Shown here piece by piece: positions 10,901 to 38,254 of a DNA stretch of 64,000 nucleotides. The stretch covers positions 422,001-486,000 of the forward strand of contig CM020506.1 in the NCBI GenBank assembly GCA_009823395.1, written 5' to 3'. The position numbers and the translations under genes were made by a program. This DNA comes from Thamnaconus septentrionalis. Lineage: Eukaryota > Chordata > Actinopteri > Tetraodontiformes > Monacanthidae. The notes under the pieces were generated by a model. That model was not told the origin of the DNA. It did no database searches and saw nothing but the letters and a program-made list of their open reading frames with translations. Numbering within the stretch: position 1 is the stretch's first letter; every line of letters starts with the position of its first letter.

Positions 10901-13900
10901 TGTGTGTCCCAGTGCAGCAGACGGTAGCGGCGGGGGTGAGACGAGGTGGCGTGGAGTTAGGTGTCCTTTCACCATGCACCCAGCTTGTGGTCACAGCAAT
11001 TAATCAGCAAAGGTCTGGCATCACTGGGGTTGTTGTCCGGCCTCGTTTTGCGGCCACGTATTTGGCCTCGCTGTGATTACCCTTTGGGTAAAAGGACCAC
11101 ACAGGACCGATGGCGGCGCAGCTCGGCACCGGCCAATGAAACAGTCGGCTCTCTCTTCGGCGGCTGCCAGAAATTCTGCGCTAGATTCCCGCCGAGGCCA
11201 GTAACAACTATAATTATGTGGAATGTGTGTCTTTCCAAAGGTAACGGTGTCACCCTGAGGCACATCGTCTGATTCCCCTGTAGTGGGGAGGAACGGAAAT
11301 ATGTGGGAAGACCCAAATCATCAAGTGAATGGATTTTTCCAAACGCTGGTTGTTTATTTCAATACAAATTTCACAGCCTTTTATTTATCACACACATATA
11401 TGTAAGACAGCAACCTAGACAGCCTATGAGTAGCAGCAGTGGAGTTTTTTTTTATTTTTTATTTGCAATAGGAGATCGTTTCCCAGCTTGACCTCAGCAC
11501 TGTTAATCTTTTTAAGTAGCGAGAACATTGGGTTGCACTTACATTTCATGTTCACGTTCCTTCCCGACAGGCAGGATGCTACAATTTGGTGTCAGCATTC
11601 CAAAGCTGTTTTTCTTCTCAGCAGTTTTATTTTGTCAGTTTTCATCTGACAGCACTGGCGTCTCGGGCTGATTTTTTGATGTTTCGCCTTTATTTGCGGA
11701 CTGGAAAAGTTGCAAAAACAGCACAAGCAATGCAGAAACTTCATATGTCGGACCGCACGCCCGTGGAGCTCCATCCAATAGTTGTTAAGAAAATATGAGC
11801 CTCACAGTGGCGCTGCAGGAGAAGTTTGGGGGTTGAAAAATGCACAATGGATACCAGATTTCCTGAGAGTCCTTTTATGCAGAAGGTGAGATTTTACTGT
11901 TGCTTGAAATATTTTGACTATTCCAACTACTGGTTGATTTGTTCAAAATTGAAATAAGCATGCCAGAGTGTCTTGTAGACAGAATAAAACCAGGGCAGCA
12001 GGTGTGGTTTGACAACTCGATTGTTGTGGAGCTTTGCAGTCTCTCAGCTCCAGGTCAGAAGTGTAAGTCGTCCCTAAACATCGCAACGCTAACAGCTCCT
12101 GACACATTCTGCTCATCTCGCCGGTGATGGCTTCCACATGTGTGAGGCCTCGGTGGAAAGACTCTCTCACCGCACTCCCATTCAGCACCAAGCCCAGTGG
12201 TTTATAAGCTCTCATCTCTGGCTTTTGGTTTGGTGAAACGGTATGAAGTGTCTATTTTCCTTCGGCGTGCACTCCGTCGAGGTTGGTAGAGTCAGCAGCC
12301 AAAGAAAGTTCTGCTGCTCAGCTGATGGAGGGTCATGATCAGGGTTTGCGTTTGGACAGACCTCCATTGTCTGATTCACGGCAAGTCTGGGTTTAATAAA
12401 TAAGATCCTTTTTATTCCTAAGTATCACAGAACAATAAATGAAATGATATAATCTCATTCCAACTAAGTAAGGACATTGATGTTCTTTTACTCACTATTA
12501 TTCTCTCTGTCCAACAGTTCCGCGCTTTGGCACCAATGTACTACAGAGGTTCAGCTGCAGCCATTATTGTTTATGACATCACGAAAGAGGTATTTCTTTT
12601 AGAGGCATGCCAATTATTATACTGGTTTAATAACTGACCTTTCTTTTGAATGAATGAAATGTTTTGTTATTTTGGCTAATAATTCAAGCCTGTTCTCGTC
12701 CAGAGTTGAGTGGTTAGATCAATAAATGGACGGATTCAAAGCTCCAGCTGGCCGTTGCCAAGGTGAAATGTCCAGTCATCCTCTCCGTCTGAGGAGACGT
12801 CTGCTCCTCTGAAGCCCGCAAACTAGTCACCCTGTCTTTTTTCCTTACTAAAAAGTGACTACGTCAATTCGGCCATTAATAAGGACCATGTCCTGACACA
12901 TTTCTTGGACGTAAGCGCTTGGCGGAAAATCAGCGGCGGGCAGTCGAGCTGAGTTTTAAAATGTCAAGTTTTGACATTTCTGTCACCCCCTCACCACCAG
13001 ATTAAACAAATTAGACATGATAGATGTGCATTAGAACCATCTAGAAATCTTGGCGCACGCCAATGTTTGCCAAAGCAAGGCTGTTTTCACCGTCTCTTAT
13101 TTACAGGCTAAGCTAACTGGATGCTCGCGCTCAATTTGTGTACACTCCTCTGACACCTTATCATCTCAACTCCTGGCCGAGTGGAATATGAAGATACCGC
13201 AGAAAATAACAAGCCGGTGATTGTTGATTCTCCGTGGCTGCCTCCTCATTGGTTCACTTTGGGTCAAATGTTTTTCCACCTGTATCATCAGGAGTCTTTC
13301 CAAACACTGAAGAACTGGGTGAGGGAGCTCCGGCAGCACGGTCCTCCCAACATAGTGGTCGCCATCGCCGGCAACAAGTGTGACCTCTCTGACGCCAGGT
13401 GAATTTAAACTAGATTAAAAAAAAAAAAAGCGTGTTTTAGAGCATCAGAGCATCTGAGCTCTGAGTGATGATGGAGTTTGCGAAGGAATATTCTTAAATT
13501 CATAATCGACTATTAATCGATTATCGATTAATTGCAGATTGAGAATTTAATCGATTAAATTAGTCATAATTAATTAGACATTTTTTACACAGGTTGTTAA
13601 TATCATTAGAACAGTGTGGTGCTGGAAAGAGCAATTCACCTGTAGATACTGTGATGGTCATAATATACCTAGAACAAGTTTCAATTAATGGTTAATTGAT
13701 CGATAAGGTCAGTCAACTAACAATTAATGAACGAATCGATAATTTGCATCTGTAGTAGAGCAAATCAACATGTTTTAAAGTCTCCCGTAAATAATTTTAA
13801 CTACATAGACCATTTGCAGTGTAACGGCTATGAAAGGACATCTGAAGTTCATCAGTTAAAGCAGCATGGTGATGAGCATGCTTGCATGTTGCAGCGTGAT

Positions 13901-15030
13901 GAACTGAATGTACCGCTGGTGTTTACAGGGAGGTGCCAGAGAAGGATGCCAAGGACTACGCCGACTCCATCCATGCCATCTTCGTAGAAAGCAGTGCCAA
14001 GAATGCCATCAACATCAACGAGGTGTTTATAGAGATAAGTGAGTGCATTTCTCGCGTATTTGATGCCCCGGACATCTGTGTCCTCTTAGTTGGTACACAT
14101 GAGGTATTTTACTTCAGAAAATAATTCATAAAGCTATGTTGTTTCCCTTTGTGTCGTCACCAGGTCTGTGCATAGTTTCTGTTTTCTCCTCTATTGTTCT
14201 TTGTGTTTTTGGTGTGGTTTGTATATGTATTTATGGTTGGTTGATTGACCTTATCGATCGATTAACGATTAATTGATAAGCTGTAATTTTTCCTGAGAAC
14301 CTCAATTTCACAATGAAAAATGTGGAAGGAACGCATTATTAAACCCTTAGATAATGTTGAGGGTCCAATGTGACCCATTTTTCCTTCAGAGAACAGTAAA
14401 AAAAAAACTAAACTTTTATCCTTTGACTTTAAGTTGACTTCTAATGGGTCACATTTAAACTTAAAAAAGAAAAAAAAGTTGTTTAAAAGTAACTTGTTCA
14501 AGGTACATTGTGACCATCACAGTATCTACAGGTGAATTGCTCTTTTCAGCAACTACATTTTTATAATGATATTAACTACCCATGTAAAAAATGTTCAATT
14601 TACTGTGACTAATTTAATTTGATCGCTTAAATTCTTAATCGACAATCAATTGATCGTTAACATCCCTAATGTGTATTGTTTTTCCCACCTTTCATATTTA
14701 GAATATTCATTTATACCAGACCTTTGTGTTACTTAAAGGTTTGAACTAAAGCATAATCTTTGTTAAAAACACACTAACAATTTAAAACCAGCCCAGACTG
14801 CAAAAATACAAACATGCAATTTGATTGCCTTTGATACACATCTGTTGAGAAAGAAGGAAGTCATAACACACGCAGAGAGATGTGATCGTGGACGTCGTGA
14901 AAAAGCCCGTCTTGTGTGTGTGTGTGTCGTCTCAGGCAAGCGCATCCCCGCTGTGGACGGCTCAGGAGCAGCCGCAGGAAAGGGATTCAAACTACAGCCG
15001 TCGTCATCGTCTCAGCGGACGTGCTGCTGA
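7941..15030 (+). CDS. rab22a: Ras-related GTPase Rab22A, complete, 7 exons, 193 aa
   Basis: Rab22A is a Rab5-subfamily GTPase on early endosomes, acting in endosome fusion and recycling. Exons: 7941-7976, 8445-8524, 9270-9351, 12518-12589, 13292-13398, 13929-14038 and 14936-15030, all GT-AG and in phase (582 nt with stop). Visible elements are the P loop GETGVGKS (residues 12-19), switch I NINPTIG with T37, WDTAGQER (59-66) with catalytic Q64, GNKCD (117-121), SAK (148-150) and C-terminal RTCC, whose two cysteines are the prenylation sites. The start MALRELKVCLLG, FVEDSFDPNINPTIG and FRALAPMYYRGSAAAIIVYD match RAB22A better than RAB31 (MMAIREL, FHSLAPM). Residue 13 is Glu, where mammalian RAB22A has Asp; Rab5 also has Glu. 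The ATG has G at -3 and +4. It is head to head with ppp4r1l. Confidence 0.97.
9352..12517 (+). other. rab22a intron 3 (3.2 kb)
   Basis: Non-coding. It contains a (TC)n run near 10083-10098 and a CTG/CCG-rich run at 10300-10332. On the minus strand the latter belongs to a 63-codon frame (10473-10282) with a charged, glutamine-rich product that I do not recognise. The 10.0-11.3 kb part is less AT-rich than the rest of the intron and could hold conserved non-coding elements, but that needs alignment. No exon-like unit with paired splice sites was found. Confidence 0.5.
13494..13717 (+). mobile_element. AT-rich repeat, copy A (rab22a intron 5)
   Basis: This block of ATCGATTA-rich sequence is the same family as 14237-14668 but in the opposite orientation. 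The shared core includes GAGCAATTCACCTGTAGATA, which continues exactly into CTGTGATGGTCA, and both copies end in a GATCGATAAGGTCA-type segment. It carries no coding frame. Class is uncertain; a MITE-type non-autonomous DNA transposon is likely. Confidence 0.75.
14237..14668 (-). mobile_element. AT-rich repeat, copy B, inverted relative to copy A (rab22a intron 6)
   Basis: The reverse complement begins TAGGGATGTTAACGATCAAT and then parallels copy A: ACATTTTTTACA, TTAATATCATTA, an exact 32-base shared core, and GATCGATAAGGTCA at the end. Copy B is longer because of an internal segment (about 14290-14500) missing from copy A. Together the copies bracket exon 6 in opposite orientations. Confidence 0.75.
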
Positions 15031-17975
15031 TGATGCCTCTGGCCCGCTGACCCGACCTTTACCCCCCCCCCGACCCTCCACCCCTCGCCCTGCTCCCCCC
15101 AACCCCCACCATGTATCCGGCCTGCTTCGGCTCACGGCCACCGACACCAGGCTGTCGGAGGGTGTGCGGTGAGGTCAGTGACACCGAGGGCATTGACACC
15201 AGATGCAGCTTTGCCAACCTCACCACGATTAGAAGAAGTCATTTTTCCTGCACTCAGCAACAGCAAGGTCCTTCGTGTGCCGTGTGACCAATGAAGGCCA
15301 GCCGGAGACAAACTAGTGCATTGATTTTTGAAGTGTAGTTTCACAGGCTCGTGCCTAACAGGCCTGTTTGTGAATGAAGGTCAACAAAATCTGAAATTGT
15401 ACTTGTACATTTGTATAAATCTATTGTGTGTTAACCAAAAAAAAAATATCCATGAAATGGGATTTTCAGCCAATTATTTTGAATCCGGTTCATTAAGTTA
15501 TTGCTTTTTGTTTGGGGTTTGAGGAGCCCATGACTTTCTACTATGAAATAATGACTTCATGTCAAACTGTCATCAGGAGGCAGCACTCCCCCAATCTCGG
15601 CCTTTGGTCTATGTCAGAATATAAGCAGGCAGTTGAAACCGCAAGGTTTGTGCATTTCATATTCAACAGCTGACCACGCACTTGCTGTTTTGGACATTGA
15701 CGCATATTGGGATCAAACATTGAAACTGCAGGAAAAAAAAAAAAAAAAAGTATCGCGCATGCCTGAGTCCTTCACTTTTTTTTCAGCATTTTGGAAAAGT
15801 AAACACATTCTCGGATCTTTTTTTTTTTTTTTTTTTGGTAAACACGTACCAGGAACCAGCAGCTGCTTGGTATCTTTGGTTTGGATTGAAAACAGCGGAA
15901 GGGTTCGGCTGGCGCTATTAAAAGGTCACAAAATCAGACCACCGGTTTTTGCGAGAGCTTACCGTTTCATACGTTCTATCTTGTGTGTTTAATCTGTGCA
16001 AACATTTGTCATTTAACAGGCAGCTACGTCCCAGACTAATTCTTGGCTGCGAGCAGCCGCCACAATAGACCAGTGTCATGCCCAGTGCTACTGTGGTAAG
16101 GCAAGGCTCTCGTATAGATTGTTACAGCAAAGACCACGTGCAGGTTGTTACTTTATATTTAGAGGTCCCAGGATGGTGTCACAGCTCTGAAGCACGTTTC
16201 CCCTCTTTTGTCCGCTAATTTGATTCTTCTCTTCTTGGATATTTTCTCATCAGTTTCTTGTGAGAAGAATTTATACCAATTGTTACAACAAACTGTAATC
16301 AATGGAGGAAAAGTGAAAAATACAAACCTCAACAAAAAGAACCACTCACACGACTCACTTGCTACCAAATCAGCAATATGAAGTCCAGCGAATGTAATGT
16401 GGAGCGAAGTGATGCAACGGTGAGATCTCAAAACCAGACGTCACTCGGTGGAAATATTTCCGCGGCTAAATTTCCCCTTCTGCAGACTGTTCGCAGGCGC
16501 AGAATTAGACGTGGCACTGCGTCGACATGCTGACCCCGTAATGAACCGCTCTGCTTTGCATTACGACGCACTCTTTGTTCCAACGTCTGCGCGCCTGTTT
16601 TCCTGAACGCGTGCCGCCTCTGCATCGTTCTATCTTTCGGGCAACTAATAACTCGGCTCCTTGCGCCGCAGCGAGCGGCTCTTATGAAGATCCCAACTAT
16701 TCCCGGATCCTTTTTTGCTGCGTTACCGTTCCTTCCTTTGCCTCCTGTGTCTGACTGATTGAACTTCAGCTACAGCTGAATTATGACTCCCCGCACACAT
16801 TAATTCTGTGAAATTTCAAGGCTGCCTGTGTCTCTTTAAATCCAAAGTCTCTTTGAAACGATGCCAAAAAGTACAGATGTGGGATTAGTTGCAGACTTGC
16901 TCTGACAAATTTGGATTGCGGGCTCTTCTGTCAGCTCACGCCACTTCACTCGCCTCAGAAGCATCTTAAATCTATTAGTTATTGACAAGTTGTGTGCTCA
17001 GCTGTGTAGACTTTTCTTTCAGGGTTTTCCAACAGAGTGCAATAGTTATAACAGACGTAAAATGTGGCCCAATGAAACGGATTGATATGTACACATGGCA
17101 GAACGCGCTCTCATGCAAATGTGCAATCCGGACCCACGCAGTCTCCAGCAGATGCATCTTTGTTAGTCGTGATTGAAGTCATTTTTTAAATCTAAGTTGA
17201 GGGAGTTGGGACACATACGGCCTTATGAGACTTAAGTGGCATTAGAGGTCAGAACATCACCTTGTGATTGGTTTTGGCTTTCAGTGCTGCTGAATTGTAG
17301 TTACCGTAAAATGCATCAATTAGCTCTTATAATGGCTTTGGCACCCCTGAATGCTGAAGTTCCCAAAGTTGCACTTTAATCTTTGCAATAATTTGTAAAA
17401 TCCTGTGGTAAGGCTGTTCTAGCATCTATGAAGAAAGTTAACTATCCGTTCGCTCAAGGAAGCAGTGCCAAATGTTGTCAGAAGTGTTATGATGCACTTG
17501 TTTAAAAGACTTTCATTGTCAGTGTAACATAGTAGTTAAAAGTGTAAGTCACATAAATGCTAAACAAAATATTTTGATAGTGAATCAATTTTGCTTTATT
17601 TGACGATGTGTTATGAAATAAAGCAAAAAAGATTTGCATTAAAAAAAAACAAAACAAAAAAAAAAAAGACCAGTTGTCCTGGGCTGGTCCCGGGGTTTGT
17701 GATGAATCTATGTCATGTATATTTTTCAGTGTAAATGTATGCAAACAAATTGCACACAAATCAATGCCTATATTCTATTGTAAGCCTGTCGTGTGACAAT
17801 AGATGTGCACATCATTTGCAGTACTTCCTTCCATATGGTAGTTAGCCTTATTTAGCTTTATCTCTGTCTCATATTGATTGCAACAGAATACCTGTTTGTT
17901 TGCAGCATTTTCCCCCTGTATGTTTAAAAGGGAGGTGTCAATTTTGAACCAATAAAAGATTGACTCTTTTTTTTC
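15031..17975 (+). other. rab22a: rab22a 3' untranslated region
   Basis: It runs from the stop codon at 15028-15030 to a strong cleavage site just after AATAAA at 17951-17956. An earlier AATAAA at 17617-17622 could give a shorter form. RAB22A mRNAs are known to have long 3' UTRs. Within it are a C-rich run near 15061 and poly-A and poly-T tracts at 15732-15749 and 15819-15837. I saw no reading frame with protein character. Confidence 0.7.
17951..17956 (+). terminator. rab22a: Polyadenylation signal of rab22a
   Basis: A canonical AATAAA is followed 10-50 bases on by U-rich and then GU-rich sequence (a T run, then GTGTGTTGTGGTTTGTGTTTG). This is the classic vertebrate cleavage and polyadenylation arrangement. 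It is the best site between rab22a and vapb. Confidence 0.75.
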
Positions 17976-19039
17976 CTTTCACCTTGGGAGTGTGTTGTGG
18001 TTTGTGTTTGCTCCTCTCTCTACTGCATCATCTTGTTTCTTGGGACTACAGTGACAAGAGTCGATGTGATTGGTTCTTCAGTTGGCAGCCACTGGCCTAG
18101 CTATATATATGCATAAATATGACACTTGAGATGCGTGTTTAACTGGCCAACTGCATTTTCACCGCTCTGAATAGAGCTGAGAAGAGCAAAACATTTGTGG
18201 TTGACAGCCTTCCTGTAAGTATGAAAGCCTGCTGGATTTTCTATCTATTCCAGTATGTCCATTGCGTTAGTTTTTATGTACCATGGTTGCAACCGAATAA
18301 TTCTAATGCAGGATAAGATATGTTTAGAAATGATTGCAACTACCATGATGAAGCGTGTGATTGTTTTGGTGAGAAATTGAATCAGTTTTACTACATAAAA
18401 AAGCTTATGGTTATGGAATCCAAATTGAAAACTAAAGCTGAAGAAGATTGGCAGGCATTATATTGTCCCATATCATCACTTTTCATCTTTTCACTTTCTA
18501 ACAGAGAACAGATGTTGTCCGGGATGCAGAATTTCTTTGTAGTTGGTTCACCCATTTTTCAATAACGAAACTTATCTCTTCCCTTTAACTTCCCTTAATT
18601 AGTGTTGGGCATTAGGTTAGATATTTAACTTTGAGGGTTGCAAAGGTGCCGAGCAGTTTCCTCCCATTCATGCCTAATAGTCTTGTATGACATGACACTT
18701 AATCTTACAAACTGACATCAGTTTTTCCACATTTTAGCTAAGAAGAAGATGTTAGTCATTTCTTAATATCAGCTGCTCATAAAGTTGAATCTAAAGGAAC
18801 TAAAGATATTAATGCATGAATGTGTCGTACCATACCAGCAATGAACTATAGCAATTTTTTCTCGGTCCAATAGAGCTTAAAGCTCAGTTCAGGGGCACTT
18901 TACTTGAGTTGGTTCCTTTAATCTCGGAATGCTCATTCTGAATTTAGACTTCCAAGGGAAAGAGTGGGAGGAAGAATAAGAGCCGAATGCATGCAATTAA
19001 TCTTTGAAAATAAGGAAAAGAGACTTTTCTCATGTAGTG
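17976..19039. other. Short intergenic stretch between rab22a and vapb
   Basis: About 1.1 kb of moderately AT-rich sequence without a supported gene. The 81-codon frame at 18320-18565 has no recognisable feature and is probably chance. The two genes lie in tandem on the plus strand. Confidence 0.6.
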
Positions 19040-19331
19040 GCTCTGATCCTGATAGCGGGTATCACCCATCGAGCTGTCACCCTCCCCGCCGTGTGGCTAT
19101 GCAGAGGCGGTGACGTCACCAGGCAGTCTCCCAGTCCCTTCCTGCTGCATCTCAACAGCCGTCAGTAGCTCGAGTAGCACGAGTGACCGGGGCTGCAAGG
19201 TTTTATACGGCTAATTCTTATAGAAAACAAAGTGTATTGGCGCTGCTGCGTTCAGGGACAACCTAGCACGGGGGGGGCGAGCGACAAACAAACACGTTGC
19301 AGTGCGATAACCCCGCTCCAGTTGTTGGGAT
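19040..19331 (+). promoter_or_regulatory. vapb: vapb promoter and 5' UTR with palindromic CRE
   Basis: GC content and CpG density rise here up to the vapb ATG at 19332. The 12-base palindrome GGTGACGTCACC (core TGACGTCA at 19111-19118) is a full CRE/ATF site about 220 bp upstream of the ATG. A second TGACGTCA is in intron 1 at 20316-20323. No TATA box is evident. Confidence 0.65.
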
Positions 19332-34464
<15,133 letters not shown>

Positions 34465-36930
34465 ACGGCGGCACGCAGCCCGGCGGCGGCGGCGCCGCAC
34501 GCAGCATGCTTTCAGGGGAACGAAAAACAAAACATGGGAGCCCGGGGGATCTCAGATCAGAATTTTTTTTGCCATATCGGGTTTTCTTTTGGGGGGGGTG
34601 GGGGGTGGGAAGGGGTGGTACTCGTTTTTTTTTTTGGGTTTTTTTTGTTTTTTTGATTCTGTCTCATTTATGTTAAATAAAATAAATAACAAAACAAGAT
34701 TTTTTTTCTTTCCAGTGATGTCGGAGAATTAAAACGGATAGCTTTCCTTCAGAACAAATCTGCTGTTGGCGGTCTTGCCTCCACGTTAATCGTCGCTTCA
34801 ACGTCGTGGCCCTCGTTCCAAAGTTTCACGAGTACGGATTGGAGTTCCGACTGGTCGGTAACAAAGGTCGGGTTGGGTGGGGGGTGGGGGGTCCGACAGC
34901 GCGTGAGGCCGTCGTGTAGGTGTGGCGAGTGTGCGAGTGTTGCGTTTGCTCTTTTCTAAATGACGGAGGCAGGGTCGATGTTGTAAGTACACGCCGCCCC
35001 TCCCCCGTCCGTGCGCTTCGCTCGATAGCTTCTTTCAGCCACGCCCCCTTTAAAAAAAGCGATTGACCGCACAGATCGATCACACACACACACACGCACA
35101 CAAGCACGCGCACAGACACACACACATACGCACACAGCCGGGGTTGCACGCAGGCCTGTCAGACTGACTCACACAAATCAGTGGCTTTGTAAACTCAGCT
35201 TTGATTGTCGAGCAGCCGTGAGCCGTGTAGAAAAACACTACAACTTGATTTGCGTTTTCTTCTCCACACTTCTCCTCCTCCTCCTCCTCCTCCTCCTCCT
35301 CCTCCTCCCGTCACCTGTAACTCAGTGCTCACCACGTCCCTGGTTGTTTCGAACGGACGATGTTTGATTGCATGCGTTCACACAGTGTTGCATCTGGACT
35401 CCTAGATCTAATTTAATTTGCTTTTTTTTTTTTTTGTAAATGGTGATGAATAACATCAAATGGCTGTAGGTTTGCACAACTACATTTTTCTGATGATTTG
35501 TTTCTCGTTTGTTCTTTTTGTTGCATTTTTATGAACTGCTGTTTTCTTTTGGGTTTTTTTTTTTGTTTGTTTTTTGCTGTGAGTTAAAAGCATTTGAGAA
35601 ATATCGCAGCTACCTGAAATGAGCTTGAGATCATTTCTGAAAATGTTCTGCAGATGAAAGTCTTGCCTTGTGACCTGTTTGGGCAAGTTATTCTCAGGCC
35701 AAGATGGAGGTATACTATTATATATATATATATATGTGTGTGTCTGCATACATACACTAAGACAGGAGGTGGTGCATGTAAGGAAGTTCCTATCAATGGC
35801 ATTAAGGTTAAGTGGGTTTTATCTTCTGTTGCAAATGATGTTTCAAGGCCACTGGATCGCCACTGCCGCTGTTTCTGTCGGTTCTCTCTTCAACGCAGAC
35901 CTTGTGTTCAGCATTTATCTGTTGTTCACTGTTGTCATATACTCACTGCATTTTAAATCATCTTCACATTGATTTTGAAGATTCTGACCGCCCCCTGTTG
36001 TCGCTTTTGTTTCTTCCTCAAACAAAAGAGGGCGTAACATCATGCAGCCTCGCTCGCAGCCAAGAGGGAGTTTCATGAAGATGTTTTACTGTTCACATGC
36101 AGATGGTTGCACTTTGGCAGAAATAGGCAGCAGGCAGAAATACCTTTTTGTTTTTCCATCCCAAAAAAAGGACAGTAGGGAAAAACCAGCGACGAAGATA
36201 ACCAACAGCAGCCGAGATGTTTGTGTCAATGTATGAATATAACAAAGAGTATGCAGGAAAAGCCACGTTATTTGGTTGTATTGTTGAGGAAGAAATTGAA
36301 ATAAACATGAAGGTGTGTTTCCATGATATCTCTGTAAAGTTCTTGGGTTGAGGATGACTTGCTGCTTAGAGGGAGGGCAGAGCAGACATGAAGTGCAGTC
36401 CTATCATGGGTTAATACACCAGGGCTTCACATGTTCTTGGAAAAAAAAAAAAAAAAAATCTTGTTCAGTTATTGCGGCTGGAAGTGTCAGAGGGTTCCCC
36501 AAAAAGACATGGTACCAAAATGGCTACTTTTGAACTGACACAAAGATGACCTGTTTACACACACCCAGGTGTTGAACGAGCATGTAATACATGTCGAAGC
36601 CCAGGTCTAATAACCACATGCTGACCTGTTCTGCAATGTTTGACCTTGAGTGGCGTAAGAAGTCAAAGAAAACAAACAAACCTGTTTTGTATGTATATAA
36701 AATAAATAAATGAGTCTATCTGAGAAGATGAATATCCCTGGTCAAGTAGTCTCTCTGGTGTATCGAAAAACCAACGCAACCTGGTTGCACTATGTAGCAT
36801 CTTAATAAATTCAATAAATAAAGCCCATATCCAAACGTGTGAAGTCATTTCATGTCACGCACGCAGGATTGAAGGGCCACATTAAATGCAAACATCAAAA
36901 GTGTTCAAATAAAGAAAAATTAGAATCAAA
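34465..36930 (+). other. vapb: vapb 3' untranslated region with several alternative ends
   Basis: After the stop at 34462-34464, candidate poly(A) signals are AATAAA at 34676-34681 and 34681-34686, 36300-36305 (followed by GGTGTGTTT) and 36908-36913 (followed by TGTGTTCCTGTTTG). A TCC run (about 35270-35307), a CA-rich stretch (35078-35140) and an AT dinucleotide run (about 35716-35734) lie within it. Human VAPB also has a multi-kilobase 3' UTR. Which end is used cannot be decided here. Confidence 0.6.
36300..36305 (+). terminator. vapb: Candidate polyadenylation signal of vapb
   Basis: AATAAA followed within 10-20 bases by a GU-rich stretch (AGGTGTGTTTCC). It is the best-formed site after the proximal tandem AATAAA pair at 34676-34686. 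Another good site lies at 36908. Confidence 0.5.
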
Positions 36931-38072
36931 TGTGTTCCTGTTTGTAAGTCTGTAAAATCACATTGTCCACGTTGCGATCGAGTACATGGCCACTGTGGGC
37001 GTCCACCCTATAAGCGCTGGGTGAGTTCTTTAACTGCAAAACTTGAATGGCTATGTGGGTCACAAAATGTCACTAAAAGGCGGAATTCACTTCGTAGCAG
37101 GTAGTTAATGTGCAAAAATTTCCATTTTTGGTGAATCATCCTTTTGACGGCTGTCAAATGCAGTACTTCAGAGTCTTGAGGGGACCTTATCAGATATGAA
37201 TCCCTGCCTCCTCTTCATTGGATTCTTAACAGAGGATTGCCTCAGCCTTCACTGTGTCCGCAGGGTCTGCCAGTGCTTCCACATCAATCCGACTGCCTGG
37301 CACCCCCCTAGCTGTGAGCGCTAACTACTTATGTCACAGTGACAAGTATTGTTTCACAGTGCCGTCTCCTGCTACAGGACACCCTCGATTCATTCCAAAC
37401 AGCCAAAAGCCTAACAAAACACGTTTCATGGTGAATTTATCTGGCACCGAAAAAAGCCAGATTTCATGCAGATGTCCTCCAACAGAGGTCTCTGAGTCTT
37501 TGGCGCCATCGCCGTTCAAAAAGCGGAATCCAAGTCTGCCAGAGAAGTTGGAGGCCCGACAACTGGCAGCGGCGGGATGCAAGTCTGGAAGAAGTGGCCC
37601 GTGGCTGATCTCTCCAGGAAAAACCTTTTCAATCATTTGTGTGATGCTAACCTTAGAACAGAAACATGACCCGATTCCACGTGTCGCCAGAAGTGACAGA
37701 TAGCTGCGTGGGGGAACGCTTCTGTCAAACACGGTCCCAAAGGCCACAAATAATCCCGTCCCACTACGGCGGTTTCTGCACGGTACTGTCCGTCTCCCCC
37801 TTCCCTTAGTGTGTTGTAAGGGGCGGTAGCTCTGATTTACTGTTTGGAGAACCTAAGTAAATATTTCCAAGTTCACTTTTATTTCATTCAGCCATGGTGC
37901 TTACACTTTTTCACTTTCATCTTTACTACAACTTGGAAGGATATATTGTGCTTCTCCACACAACATTGCTGATGTTACATCAGTGTATCAATAATATTAT
38001 TGCACTGATACATGATGTGGCATTACTGAAAAATGTTACTTGAGTACACAGCAGATTTGTTCAAACTATAGA

Positions 38073-38254
38073 TAGGGTTTCCAACTGTTCCCTGAAAAAC
38101 GGAATTGTCCCAAATTTAGAATCCAAGTCGTGCATTCCGTATCGAGTTGGAAAGGAACTTTTCACTCTTTGTTCCGTATTTCCTGGGAATACCCCACAGA
38201 CGGACGTATGGACGTACGTACCTGTCTCCCCACAACACAAGGTTGGCAACCCTA
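38073..38254. mobile_element. hAT-like non-autonomous element, family TAGGGTTGCCAAC, copy 1
   Basis: The left end TAGGGTTTCCAACTG pairs with the right end GGTTGGCAACCCTA as inverted termini. The flanking 8-mers ACTATAGA and ACTGTAGT agree at 6 of 8 positions, which fits an aged hAT-type 8-bp target duplication. The interior (CCCTGAAAAACGGAATTGTC) resembles copy 2 at 53042-53252. Confidence 0.7.

Noticed and set aside
11939..12127. 62-codon frame in rab22a intron 3 starting MFKIEISMPECL
   Set aside because: No donor or acceptor in keeping with its frame and no family resemblance.
37254..37703. 149-codon plus-strand frame with an acceptor-like site before it
   Set aside because: No domain recognised, no partner exons, and an overlapping antisense frame of similar length; treated as chance.
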